Positions 15,701 through 26,200 of a stretch of DNA of 64,000 bases are shown here, in pieces; position 1 is the first letter of the stretch; the number at the start of each line of letters is the position of its first letter. The notes under the pieces are model-generated. The model searched no databases. It was not told where the DNA came from and saw only the letters and a program-made list of their open reading frames with translations. Origin of the DNA: a virus. The stretch is taken from positions 1-64,000 of the IMG/VR virus record IMGVR_UViG_3300021442_000250, one strand, 5' to 3'. Both the position numbers and the translations under genes were made by a program.

Positions 15701-18700
15701 ATGGCCGTAGGTCGAATTTCAGGACAGCTCTTAAAGTCCAACTTACTTCGTAATGGAGTAAACCTGGCCTTCGAGACTGATCTTTTATACATTGATGTTA
15801 ATAATTCTCGAATAGGAGTTAACACTGCTAGTCCCCAGTTTCCATTAGATGTTAATGGAGCAGTACGTACAACAGATTTAGAAGTCACAAATTCAGCAGT
15901 TATTAATAATATTACAATTGGTGCTAATTCAATTACTACAACTGCACCTTCTCTTAATATTACTTCACCAGACGGTATTTTATACAACAATAAACTATTA
16001 ATTGATGATATAGAAATTAGTGGTAACACTATTAAAGCCACAGATTCCAATCAAAATTTTGAAATTCAAACTAGTGGTACAGGTATTGTAGAAGTATTTG
16101 GTGATACTTTAGTTAATGGTAATATTCATGCTACAGGTAATATAAGAGCTGATGGCAATATTCAAATAGGTGACGCAGATACAGATTCAATTTCAATTGC
16201 GGCAGATTTTACAAGTAACATTACTCCAGATTTAACTGACACATATAATATGGGTTCCGCAACAAAAAGGTGGAATGACGTATATGCAAATAACTTAATT
16301 GTAGATAATCTTACATTGAATGGTAACATTACTGTACAAGGTCTTGACTTAACGGCTAGACCAGGAAAAATTTATTATGTTGCAACAAATGGTGATGATG
16401 CTAAAACAGGAACTCACCAAAATGATCCTTTTGCAACAGTTTCAAAAGCATTAACAACTGCAACAGATGGAGATTTAGTTTACATATATCCAGGAACATA
16501 TAATGAAGTTTTACCTTTAACTATTCCTGCTGGAGTTTCAGTAAGAGGTGACGGTATTAGAGCAGTTGTTATTAAACCTCATGGAAGTACACCAAACAAA
16601 GATGTATTCATTCTTAATGGTGAATCTACTGTTGAAGATTTAACTATTGCAGATTTTTATTATAATTCTGGTGCAACAGAAGGACACGCATTTAGATTAG
16701 CCACTGGCGCAGATAGTACATATTTCCAACTTACAAGTGATATACCTTTAATTAAAAATGTTGCTGTAATTACAAAAGGTTCAGTAACTTCAGGTGCAGA
16801 CCCTAGAGGTTTTGACCAAGGAGATGCAGGTAAAGGAGCATTTCTTGATGGACAAGTAGTTGGAGGAATTACTCCAGAAGTTAGAGTTAGATTTCAAAAT
16901 TGTACATTTATTACACCTGGTATGGATGCAATAACAGTAACAAATGGTGTAAGAGTAGATTTTATTAATTCATTTACATATTTTGCAAACAAAGGTATTA
17001 ATGTTACAGATGGTTCATATGGACAAGGTGGGGACGGAAAAACAAGAGTAAACATAGCAGGATTATCAGGATCTTTTCCAGCACCTAGTGAAACTGCAAC
17101 TTATTATGATAAAGATGGATCAACAAAATTAGCTGAAGGAACAATTGAATCTGTAGACGCAGGTAATAATTTAGTTGCATTCGATGGCAAAGTTGGTGCG
17201 TTTGCTTTACCTTCAACAAGACCTACTAAAACAGTTACAGTCACAGGAACTACAATAGATGGAACAACTAAAAAATATGGAAATGGAAGTTTCAAACAAA
17301 CAGCTTCTAGTCATAATTTAAAAGTTGCAGGACATACAGACTTTGGTTTTAGTACTGGAAATTTCCAAATAGAAGGTTGGTTATACCCTACATCAGTACA
17401 AAGTAATACTTTGTTTACTATAGGAAGTTTAGAAATTGATATTCTTAATAACGTTCCTAGAGTTAAACTTGATGGAAATGTAATTGCAACTGAAAGTGCA
17501 GGTTTTAATATTAATGTTTGGACTCACTTTGCTGTAGGAAGACAAAACAATACGTTAAAAATGTTTATTGGCGGAGTTAATGACAGTAACGTAGATGTTT
17601 CTGGTTGGACTGCAGATTTAGGCGGTTCAGATGATGTTTATATTGGAAATAGTAATTCACTTAATAATGCCTTTACTGGTTTTATAGATGACGTTAGAAT
17701 AATCAAAGGTGATATGACATATACAGCAAACTTTACACCACCTAGTGTAGAATTAACAAATACAAATAATAATAATGGTATTACAGCATTAATGTTAAAT
17801 GCTAATAACTTTTTAGATAATTCTAAACTATTTCAAGATATTAGATTCTCAGGCGGTTCAACAGCTAACGAAATTACTTTAGCTGATTATTCAGACTTTG
17901 GATCAGATTTTAGAAGTATATCAAGTGCAAACGTTTATGGAACTTACGGTGTTGTTGCAGATGGTATTGGTGCAAATGTAAATTTAGTTAATCATAATTT
18001 TAACTATGTAGGTTCAGGAAAAAGTTTTGCAAATGATGTAAATGAAGTTGTACAAGCAAATGAAGTTGTTGCTTCTACTAATGCAAAAATAAATTATAAT
18101 TCAGTTGATCAAAGTGGTGGATTTAGACTTGGTGAGCAATTTGCAATAAATCAAGATACTGGTTTAATAGAATTTAAATCTACTGAATTAAAAATAGATA
18201 CTACTTCTCAAATGTCAATTACTAATGGTTCTAATACTACTGTTTTAGATGGTACTAAAGTAGAAACACCTAAATTAAGAATGAGTGGAACTACTATTGA
18301 AAGTTTATCAGGAAATTTAGATTTTAATTCAAGTACAAATGTAATTAATTTATTAAACAATGTTAATGTTACAGGAAATTTAGATGTAACAGGAAATATA
18401 ACAATTGGTGGTAACATAACAATTGGTGATGAAGCTACTGATACAGTTACTATTACTGCTGGAATAGGAAGTGATTTAATTCCTGCAACAGATAATACTT
18501 ACAATTTAGGTAATGATACTAATAGATGGAATACATTATTTGCAAATCAAATACAAGTAGATAGTATTAATCTTACAAATAATGTAATCAAAACAACTGA
18601 TAGTAATGCTGATTTAGAATTAATGGCAAACGGGACTGGCGGGATCAGATTAGAATCATTTAGATTTAATCAAAATATTATTACTAACGATTCAGGAGAT

Positions 18701-19411
18701 ATGACAATTACTCCTGCAACAGGAATAGCAAGAGTTGACGGCACAGGAAGTATTAGAATACCATCAGGTACAACTGCAGAAAGACCTGGAAGTCCTGCAA
18801 ATGGTATGATACGTTACAACACAGATACAAGTTTATTTGAAGGTTATGAAGGAGCAAATTGGTTAGCATTAACAGGTGTATATGATTTAGATAGAGACAC
18901 TTATATTACAGCAGAAGCTACTCCAGGTGCAGATGATGATACTATTAGATTTTATGCTGGTGGAGTTTTAGTAGCAAACGTTAATTCTACTAGATTTGAC
19001 ATAACAAAATTAGTTGTAGATTCCATAGAAATTGATGGAAATACCATAACAACTACAGGTGTAAATCAGGATTTAATATTAAATGCTAATGGAAATGGTA
19101 GCATTAGAATAGAAGACTTTAAATTTGAAGGAAATACGATAACTAATACTATATCGGCTCCAATCGTACTTAAAACGAGCGGAAACGGTTATGTTGATGT
19201 TTCAGATGCTGGTGGATTTGTACTTCCTTCAGGTACTGCATTAGATAGACCTGCTGTAGGTCAGTTGGGTATGACGAGGTACAATACTCAAGATAGCAGG
19301 GTAGAGTTATATGATGGAAGCAATTGGGGATCAATTGCAGGTTCGTCAGGAGCGATAAGCGTACTTGATGCAACTGAAATTTCAATAACATACGCAATTG
19401 CGTTAGGATAA
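15701..19411 (+). CDS. long tail fibre with beta-helix and LamG-like domain (GRISG family, copy 2)
   Basis: 1236 residues, paralogue of the 12793 gene. N-terminus VGRISGQLLKSNLLRNGVN, then LAFETDLLYIDVNNSRIG. A parallel beta-helix begins near residue 223 (KIYYVATNGDDAKTG ... VYIYPGTYNEVLPLTIP ... VSVRGDGIRAVVIKP). At about 525-690 is a LamG/concanavalin-like jelly roll: FSTGNFQIEGWLYP, FNINVWTHFAVGRQNNTLKM, FTGFIDDVRIIKGDMTY. Such domains bind glycans. After this come shaft repeats, two GTTAERP/GTALDRP...RYNT motifs and a C-terminus ISITYAIALG. The LamG domain is absent from the 917-residue paralogue, so it is an insertion or loss. Likely role: recognition of host surface polysaccharide. Confidence 0.72.
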   Translation: MAVGRISGQLLKSNLLRNGVNLAFETDLLYIDVNNSRIGVNTASPQFPLDVNGAVRTTDLEVTNSAVINNITIGANSITTTAPSLNITSPDGILYNNKLLIDDIEISGNTIKATDSNQNFEIQTSGTGIVEVFGDTLVNGNIHATGNIRADGNIQIGDADTDSISIAADFTSNITPDLTDTYNMGSATKRWNDVYANNLIVDNLTLNGNITVQGLDLTARPGKIYYVATNGDDAKTGTHQNDPFATVSKALTTATDGDLVYIYPGTYNEVLPLTIPAGVSVRGDGIRAVVIKPHGSTPNKDVFILNGESTVEDLTIADFYYNSGATEGHAFRLATGADSTYFQLTSDIPLIKNVAVITKGSVTSGADPRGFDQGDAGKGAFLDGQVVGGITPEVRVRFQNCTFITPGMDAITVTNGVRVDFINSFTYFANKGINVTDGSYGQGGDGKTRVNIAGLSGSFPAPSETATYYDKDGSTKLAEGTIESVDAGNNLVAFDGKVGAFALPSTRPTKTVTVTGTTIDGTTKKYGNGSFKQTASSHNLKVAGHTDFGFSTGNFQIEGWLYPTSVQSNTLFTIGSLEIDILNNVPRVKLDGNVIATESAGFNINVWTHFAVGRQNNTLKMFIGGVNDSNVDVSGWTADLGGSDDVYIGNSNSLNNAFTGFIDDVRIIKGDMTYTANFTPPSVELTNTNNNNGITALMLNANNFLDNSKLFQDIRFSGGSTANEITLADYSDFGSDFRSISSANVYGTYGVVADGIGANVNLVNHNFNYVGSGKSFANDVNEVVQANEVVASTNAKINYNSVDQSGGFRLGEQFAINQDTGLIEFKSTELKIDTTSQMSITNGSNTTVLDGTKVETPKLRMSGTTIESLSGNLDFNSSTNVINLLNNVNVTGNLDVTGNITIGGNITIGDEATDTVTITAGIGSDLIPATDNTYNLGNDTNRWNTLFANQIQVDSINLTNNVIKTTDSNADLELMANGTGGIRLESFRFNQNIITNDSGDMTITPATGIARVDGTGSIRIPSGTTAERPGSPANGMIRYNTDTSLFEGYEGANWLALTGVYDLDRDTYITAEATPGADDDTIRFYAGGVLVANVNSTRFDITKLVVDSIEIDGNTITTTGVNQDLILNANGNGSIRIEDFKFEGNTITNTISAPIVLKTSGNGYVDVSDAGGFVLPSGTALDRPAVGQLGMTRYNTQDSRVELYDGSNWGSIAGSSGAISVLDATEISITYAIALG

Positions 19412-19419
19412 AAATTTAA

Positions 19420-19749
19420 ATGGCAACATACTTTAAAAATTCAATAATAAAAAACGTTGGGACAGTTCCAATAACGGTTTATTCACCGCCAATAGGAACT
19501 AACACAATTGTTTTAGGACTTAATCTTGCAAACTTAATTGAAAGTATTGTAAAAGTTACTGTAACATTACAAGATACAACTAGTGTTTCAGGTTATATTG
19601 TTAAAGATGTAATGATTGCCCCTAATTCTAGTTTAAGAATTTTAAGTGCAGGTGAAAAATTAATTATTGCCTCACAAAGTACACTACAAGTGAATGCGGA
19701 TATTGCCGATTCAGTAGATGTTGTAATGAGTTTCGTGGAGTTAACATAA
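19420..19749 (+). CDS. small beta-sandwich virion protein (family A, copy 2)
   Basis: 109 residues, nearly all beta strands. Central VTLQDTTSVSGYIVKDVMIA and SSLRILSAGEKLIIASQSTL correspond to the LILAAGDKVRIS region of the 11623 protein and the VLERSGLVMSAGQKLVVWS region of 34524. It ends in VVMSFVELT. As with 11623 it follows a large fibre gene by a few bases and is itself followed at once by another structural gene, so the family seems to accompany fibre modules. Confidence 0.55.
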   Translation: MATYFKNSIIKNVGTVPITVYSPPIGTNTIVLGLNLANLIESIVKVTVTLQDTTSVSGYIVKDVMIAPNSSLRILSAGEKLIIASQSTLQVNADIADSVDVVMSFVELT

Positions 19750-19750
19750 G

Positions 19751-20209
19751 ATGAGTGATATTGGTCAAAATTTAAAAGCATATATGTTAGCAGGAATTAA
19801 AGATAGATATTTCTATGGTTTAAGAAGAACTATCGATGGAACTTTGTATATGCATAAAATTGATCAAATGAAAGCTGGAGAATCTGTTTCAATTAATGTT
19901 CCAGGTAATCCTGCAGAAAATTATATTGATTTTGATCAAGGAACTGATTTTTATGAAGGTAGAGGACCAAATCATTCTCTAGTTTATGAAAATTTAAAAT
20001 ACGAACAATTTAGATGGGACGATGTTAATCTAAATTATTATGTAAACGATAATGGAGAGTTAGTAGTAAGAATTAATGCTACAAAAGATCAGGGCACTGT
20101 CACTTATCCAGAAACATTAGAAGAAGCTAGTGTCCAGCCTAAGGAATTTACATTTGATAGAGATGTATATTCATTTGATAGTAATGAAAGAACTTGGGAT
20201 AGAACTTAA
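19751..20209 (+). CDS. small virion protein (YFYGLRRT family, copy 1)
   Basis: 152 residues. Shared with 22824: RYFYGLRRT(I/N)xGxxY, a GNY/NYxDFxxGxDFYxGR block, YENLxYEQ(F/Y)xWD and YYxNxxGELVxRxN. This clear paralogue pair suggests a fixed partner for each of the neighbouring fibres. Copy 1 has about 35 extra C-terminal residues (FDRDVYSFDSNERTWDRT). I do not recognise an enzymatic motif. Starts one base after the preceding stop. Confidence 0.6.
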   Translation: MSDIGQNLKAYMLAGIKDRYFYGLRRTIDGTLYMHKIDQMKAGESVSINVPGNPAENYIDFDQGTDFYEGRGPNHSLVYENLKYEQFRWDDVNLNYYVNDNGELVVRINATKDQGTVTYPETLEEASVQPKEFTFDRDVYSFDSNERTWDRT

Positions 20210-20228
20210 AACGTGGGAGTATTAAAAA

Positions 20229-22817
20229 ATGGCTAAAGAAACGATAAATGATGGTATTATACCTAATGATGGTCAAGGAGACAATCTTAGGTTAGGTGCC
20301 CAAAAAATAAATTCGAATTTTGATGAATTATATAATGCATTAGGAAATGGAGATACTTTATCTACTATTTCTTCTAATACAGTTACGGCAACAGGAGGTA
20401 ATAAAATTACTTTCTTCTTTGCAACTGAAGGAGATTTACCTAACGCAACAACGTATGACGGAATGTTCGCCCACGTACATGACGACAATACGAATAGAGT
20501 TGCTCACTCAGGTACTTGGGTTAAATTACTCCAAGAAACTTCTTCTATCGATATGTTATCAGATGTTGAGACTTCTAGTCCAGCACCAGGTGATGGTCAA
20601 GCGTTAGTATGGAATAATGCAAATAGTAGATGGCAGGCAGGAAGTATTGATGCAGGCGCATCAACTTTTGTGTCATTAACTGACACTCCAGCAAACTTTA
20701 GTGGAGCTAGTAGCAAATTTGTATCAATTAATTCTGGTGCAACTGCTATAGAATTTACTTCTCCTAGCATTAATAAAATGTCAGATGTAGATGTAACTAC
20801 TACGCCCCCAACAGCTGGACAAGTTTTAAAATGGAATGGTACAAATTGGATTCCAGGTGTTGATGCAACATCAGGAGGAGCAGGATCAGATGCAGATACT
20901 TTAGATGGTTTAGATAGTACATATTTTTTAAATTATAATAATATTACTAACAAAGGACAAAATTTTAGTAAATCTTTTAGCGTATCAGCGGCAACGTATA
21001 CACCTACAACTGGTGTAATGGAATTAACTATTGGTGCACATAATTTAATAATAGGTAACAAAATTAAGATTTCCCCAAATAGTTTAGGTTTTTCTTGTTC
21101 TTTTGATAATAATGTAGCAACTTCAACTTATCCTAGAGCATCAGGATCAGCGGCGCCGGGTGGAGCAGATTATTTTTACAATAAACCAATAGAAATTACA
21201 GCCGTTTCGGCAACAACAATTACAATGAATGTTGGAACTGGAAATGTTAAATCTTATAATGTATCAAATGCAGTATATACACCAGCAACAGGTAATATGG
21301 TATTAACAATTGGAACACATACTTTAGTAGCTGGTAATCATATTGATATTGCAACAGGTGGTTTAACTTTTAGTTGTGCCCTAGACGGACACGCTACTAA
21401 TACAGCATATCCAAGAGCATCTGGAAGTGCGGCACCTGGTGGTTACGATTACTTTTATAACAAACCATGTCAAATTACATCAGTAGGTGCAACAACAATT
21501 ACAATGAATGTTGGTATATCAAGTAATACAACAACACATACTTTTGTAAGTGCTATTAATGGTGCTATAACAAATTCAAATTCACATACATTTATAAGTG
21601 CTTCTGCTGATTGTGTAACATTTTCACAAACTTTTGTAGACTTATCAGACACTCCTTCAGATTATACAGGAGCGGCAGATAGATTTGTTAAAGTTAATTC
21701 ATCAGCTGATGGAATAGTATTTGCTGTTGGTACTTCAGGTGATAGTAATTTATCAGAACTTTCTGATGTAACAACAATAGGAGATTATTACAATGTATCA
21801 AATGCAGTATACACACCTGCATCAGGAGTAATTGTATTAACTATTGGATTACATAGTTTACAAGTTGGTCACAATATAAAAATTGCTTCAAACAGTTTAA
21901 CATTTACTTGTGCAATGGATAGTAATGCAACAGAACATACATATCCAAGAGGAAGTGGATCAGCTTACGCAGGTGGAAAAGATCCTGCATATACTTCAAC
22001 ATCTGCAATTACGGCAGTAGGTACAGATTCAATTACTGTAAATGTTGGTATATCTAGTAATACAACAGCACACACTTTTGTAAGAGCTAGTGACAATTGT
22101 ATATCAGTTACTGAAAAAACTTATAGTACATCAGCGGCAACATACACACCAGCAACTGGAGTAATGCAATTAACAATAGGAACCCATGCTATTAAGTCTG
22201 GACATTCTGTTATGATTGCGGCAAATAGTTTGACGTTTACGTGTGCAATGGATAGTCATAATACACAACATACATATCCAAGATCATCTGGCGGAAACGC
22301 ACCTGATGGAGTAGATTATGTATATAATAAACCAGTTTTAGTTACATCAACAACATCAACGACAATTACAATGAATGTTGGTGTATCTAGTAATACAACA
22401 GCACATACTTTTATAAGTGCTAATGCAAATAATGTAAAAGTTGCACCAACACATGGTGATTCATTATATTTCAATGGAGTATCTTGGGTAAAACAAAACG
22501 GACCAATATCAAGATATGAAATTACAAATGATGGAAACAACAATTATGTTTGGGAAGGACCTGGTTTTACAACTGGAACTAATGATCCAGTAATGTATAT
22601 GAACAGAGGTCATACATACGTCTTGAATAATAATTCGGGCGGCAGTCATTCATTTGAAATAAGAGTTAGTAATGGTGGTTCAGCATATACTAGTGGAGTA
22701 ACAGGTGATAAAACAAATACGCAAGTATTTAGAGTACCAATGGATGCACCTAGTACATTGTATTATCAATGTACAACTCATACAGCAATGGGTAACACAA
22801 TTAACATAGTGAGCTAA
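20229..22817 (+). CDS. repeat fibre protein with cupredoxin-like C-terminus
   Basis: 862 residues. The N-terminus INDGIIPNDGQGDNLRLGAQ then KINSNFDELYNALG is a typical phage fibre/baseplate attachment start. Four copies of a roughly 100-residue repeat follow (about 250-340, 343-442, 520-622, 632-731) with consensus YTPxTGxMxLTIGxHxL, TFTCAMD, YPRxSG, TTITMNVG and SSNTTAHTFxSA. The last 75 residues look like a cupredoxin: RGHTYVLNNNSGGSHSFEIR, FRVPMDAPSTLYYQCTTHTA, with potential type-1 copper ligands H807, C848, H851 and M854 (M spaced two residues after H instead of the usual four). Located among fibre genes; probably a fibre with a host-facing tip. Confidence 0.68.
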   Translation: MAKETINDGIIPNDGQGDNLRLGAQKINSNFDELYNALGNGDTLSTISSNTVTATGGNKITFFFATEGDLPNATTYDGMFAHVHDDNTNRVAHSGTWVKLLQETSSIDMLSDVETSSPAPGDGQALVWNNANSRWQAGSIDAGASTFVSLTDTPANFSGASSKFVSINSGATAIEFTSPSINKMSDVDVTTTPPTAGQVLKWNGTNWIPGVDATSGGAGSDADTLDGLDSTYFLNYNNITNKGQNFSKSFSVSAATYTPTTGVMELTIGAHNLIIGNKIKISPNSLGFSCSFDNNVATSTYPRASGSAAPGGADYFYNKPIEITAVSATTITMNVGTGNVKSYNVSNAVYTPATGNMVLTIGTHTLVAGNHIDIATGGLTFSCALDGHATNTAYPRASGSAAPGGYDYFYNKPCQITSVGATTITMNVGISSNTTTHTFVSAINGAITNSNSHTFISASADCVTFSQTFVDLSDTPSDYTGAADRFVKVNSSADGIVFAVGTSGDSNLSELSDVTTIGDYYNVSNAVYTPASGVIVLTIGLHSLQVGHNIKIASNSLTFTCAMDSNATEHTYPRGSGSAYAGGKDPAYTSTSAITAVGTDSITVNVGISSNTTAHTFVRASDNCISVTEKTYSTSAATYTPATGVMQLTIGTHAIKSGHSVMIAANSLTFTCAMDSHNTQHTYPRSSGGNAPDGVDYVYNKPVLVTSTTSTTITMNVGVSSNTTAHTFISANANNVKVAPTHGDSLYFNGVSWVKQNGPISRYEITNDGNNNYVWEGPGFTTGTNDPVMYMNRGHTYVLNNNSGGSHSFEIRVSNGGSAYTSGVTGDKTNTQVFRVPMDAPSTLYYQCTTHTAMGNTINIVS
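20977..22422 (+). repeat. four copies of the YTP/TFTC domain repeat
   Basis: Approximate copies: 20977-21250, 21256-21557, 21787-22095 and 22123-22422. They share long nucleotide stretches (for example TCAGCGGCAACATA and AGTAATACAACAGCACA), and further copies are in the genes at 28407 and 45171, so the repeats are related at DNA level and not just at fold level. Confidence 0.85.
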
Positions 22818-22823
22818 TAATTT

Positions 22824-23180
22824 ATGGCACAAAACGAACTTGGAATAGGTATAGAAGAATTAACAAATACACTTGGAGACTCTAGGTATTTTTATGGACT
22901 TAGAAGAACTAATACAGGTGAAGTATATCTTTCTAAAGTAGATTTATTAGAACTAAATGATGGTGTACAAATTAATAGACCCGGTGCTACACCAGGAAAT
23001 TATAAAGACTTTACAAGAGGTGAAGACTTTTATGATGGTAGAGACTCCCAACATAAAAAAACTTATGAAAATTTAGTATACGAACAATATAAATGGGACG
23101 GTAGAAATATTAATTATTATATTAACAATGAAGGTGAATTAGTATTAAGAGTTAATGAACAATATGTATACAATACATAA
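22824..23180 (+). CDS. small virion protein (YFYGLRRT family, copy 2)
   Basis: 118 residues, paralogue of 19751: RYFYGLRRTNTGEVYLSKVD, PGNYKDFTRGEDFYDGR, TYENLVYEQYKWDGRNINYY and a C-terminal GELVLRVN. It lacks the longer acidic tail of copy 1. It lies between two large fibre genes, six bases after the first, and its stop merges with the late promoter of the next unit. Function unknown; the position suggests a linker or cap for the adjoining fibre. Confidence 0.6.
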   Translation: MAQNELGIGIEELTNTLGDSRYFYGLRRTNTGEVYLSKVDLLELNDGVQINRPGATPGNYKDFTRGEDFYDGRDSQHKKTYENLVYEQYKWDGRNINYYINNEGELVLRVNEQYVYNT

Positions 23181-23188
23181 AATAAATA
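23181..23188 (+). promoter_or_regulatory. late promoter-like octamer AATAAATA
   Basis: Directly behind the previous stop and 16 bases before the ATG at 23205. Confidence 0.6.
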
Positions 23189-23204
23189 CTAGTAATTAGG
23201 ACTT

Positions 23205-26200
23205 ATGGCAGATTTTAAAATAGATAGAATACGTTTTAAATGGAAAGGTGACTGGCTAGCTGGCACTCAGTACGTTAAAGATGATATCGTAAGATATGGT
23301 GCAAAAGTTTATACTTGCGTGGAAGTCCACTTCGCTGACTCCAATTTTTATAATGACTTAGATAACGCTACACCAAGATGGTCTCAAATGATGGACGGTC
23401 AGTCTTGGACTGGAAACTGGCAACCTAATAAATTTTATAAAATAGGTGAAATAGCAAAAGTTGGTGCAACACTTTATAAAGTTACTCAAGGTCACTTATC
23501 AAATGCAGATGCAAATAATGGAATATTAGGTGATGAATCTAAATGGGAATACTTTGCAAGAGGTGAAAAATGGACATCTATTTGGCAACCTAGTACACTT
23601 TATAGTGTAGGTGAAACAGTTGTTTATGGTGGATCAGTTTGGAGATGCGTTTCAGCACACACATCATCTACAGCGGTAGCTGGATTAGAATCTCATCAAG
23701 CTAATTGGATACAATATCATAGATCAGACAATTACAGAGGCTATTGGACACCTAACACAAGATATTATCCAGATGATATTGCAAGATATGGTGGTACAGT
23801 TTATAGAGCTTTATCTGGACATACTTCTGCTCCACATGATAGTTGGACAGGATTTACATCAGCAGATTATTCTACAAATTCTGCCAATGGTGCAGGTGCA
23901 ATTTTAAATATTTTCAAAGTTGATTCAACTTTTTATGCAAAATTTACAAATACAGGAACAAACTTTTCTGCTACAAATACTATTACTTTAGTAGGTAGTA
24001 AAGTTGGCGGTAATGATGGTGCAAATGATCTAGTAATAACAATTAGTACCGTAGATGGTAGCGGAGCAATTTCTACTTTTACTGTAAATGGTACAGCGGT
24101 TGCTGGAACTAATGGTTTAGAAGCCGATCAAGCTAAATGGCAAACAGTAATTGAAGGTATAGATTATATAGGCCATTGGGCAGAAGGAACAAAATATAAT
24201 AAAGGTTCATTAGTATCTTGGAGTCCGGGAATTTGGAAAGTAACAACTGATCACTGGTCAACAACTCCACACATGAATGAAACTAATTTTTCATTGTGGG
24301 TACCAGGTGCAGAATATGAAGGTTCTTGGGATTCTAATACATATTATCAAAAAGGTGATGTTGTACAATTTGGTGGATACAGTTATTCTGCTTTATTAAG
24401 CAATACAAATATTCAACCAGGTGTAACAGATAGTACAAATACTTGGGAATTATTAGCCGCAGGTTATAACCATCGTGGTGAATGGGATAGTACAGCTTCA
24501 TATAAAACTGGAGATATAGTTAGAGCAGGTGGTAATTTATTCATAGCAGTACAAGTTAACACAAATCAAGATCCAATTACAACTTTTGTTTATGATCCAG
24601 GTAGTGATGCTCCTGATCCTTGGCAATTATTAGTAACAGGTAAAGCATTTAAAGGTCCTTGGAAAGAAAGTGATACTAATGGAGCAATTACTTACTATGT
24701 AGGTGATGTAGTTACAGAAAAAGCAGACTTATATGCTTGTATAGAAACTCATGTTGCAACTTCTTCAGATGCTAAACCAACTTTAGACGAAGAAAGTGAC
24801 GAGGTTGGACCACTTTGGATTAGATTGGCACAAGGTGCTACAGGTAACATATTAGAAATAGATGGAGATTTAAAATCTCATTCTGGATCTGACGCAACAA
24901 GAATTGCAATAGGAACTTTTGGACAATTATTCAAAGTTAATGACGCTAATGATTATGGAATATGGGGAGATCATGATGTAGTTGCTAAAGTATTTTATGT
25001 TTCACCTTATGGAACAGATACACTAACAAGTGGTAAAAGTGTTGCAGGTCCATTTAGAACAATCAAATATGCTTGTGATTTTGTTCAACAAGATTTGGCA
25101 AATAGAACACCAGCTACTATAATTGTTAAAACAGGTGTTTATGAAGAAATTTTACCTATAACAGTTCCAGCAAAAGTTCATATTTGGGGAGACTTTACAA
25201 GACGTGGTGCAAACGTTAGACCTAAAACAGGTTACGAAGGAACAGATATGTGGCGTTTACGTGATGCAACAGGACTTGCAAATATAACAATGCAAGGTTT
25301 AACTGGTTCTTTAGGTTCTGAAAATCAATATGGAACAAAAAGACCAACAGGTGGAGCATATGTTTCTTTAGATCCAGGAAGTGGACCAGGTGATGGAACA
25401 GTTTGGATTACTTCTAAATCTCCTTATATTAAAAATTGTTCAATATTTGGGACAGGTTGTACAGGATTAAAAGTAGATGGTGACTTACATAATGGCGGAT
25501 ATAAATCTTTTGTTGCAAATGATTGTACACACTTTATTGAAAATGGTGTTGCGGCTTGGGTTAATGGAGATGCTAGAGTAGAATTTGTTTCAGTATTTGC
25601 TTATTGGGCCCATATAGGATATCTAGCAACAGCTGGTGGAAAATTTAGAGCAACAAATGGTAACTGTTCATATGGAGATTTTGGTGCAGTTGCAGAAGGA
25701 CTTTTAGCAAGTGAAAGTCCTTTAACAGGAAAAGTTAATAACCAATCACAAGAAGCACACATAGACAAAGTATATAATGATGAAAATGAAATTTTTGCTT
25801 TTGCTTTTGATCACGCTGGACAAAATTATACTTCAGCAAGTATAACAATTTCAGGATCAGGTGAAGGTGCGGCAGGAGCCATACGTTGGCCACAAATAAG
25901 AAATGGTGCAGTAAACAAAATTAGAGTTACAGGTAATAATGATTCTACAACACCAGGTGGTACAAATTATACCGAAGTATTAGGAAATGCTCAAATTGGT
26001 ACAAGTAAAGAAATTACGTTAGCACCTCAATATGCCGGAACAACAAATAATACTGTTGGACAAAGAATTTATATTTGGGAAGGTGCAGGTAGAGGACAAT
26101 ACGGATATATTTCTGGTTACAATTCTACAACAAAAGTTGCAACTGTTAAAAAAGAATTTGACGATACAGATGGTTGGCAACACTTCATGGGTGGTTACCC

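Noticed and set aside
17104-17295. Minus-strand open frames within fibre genes (also at 44617-45108 and 62381-62599)
   Set aside because: No ribosome sites, no recognisable products, and they lie wholly inside well-supported + strand genes.
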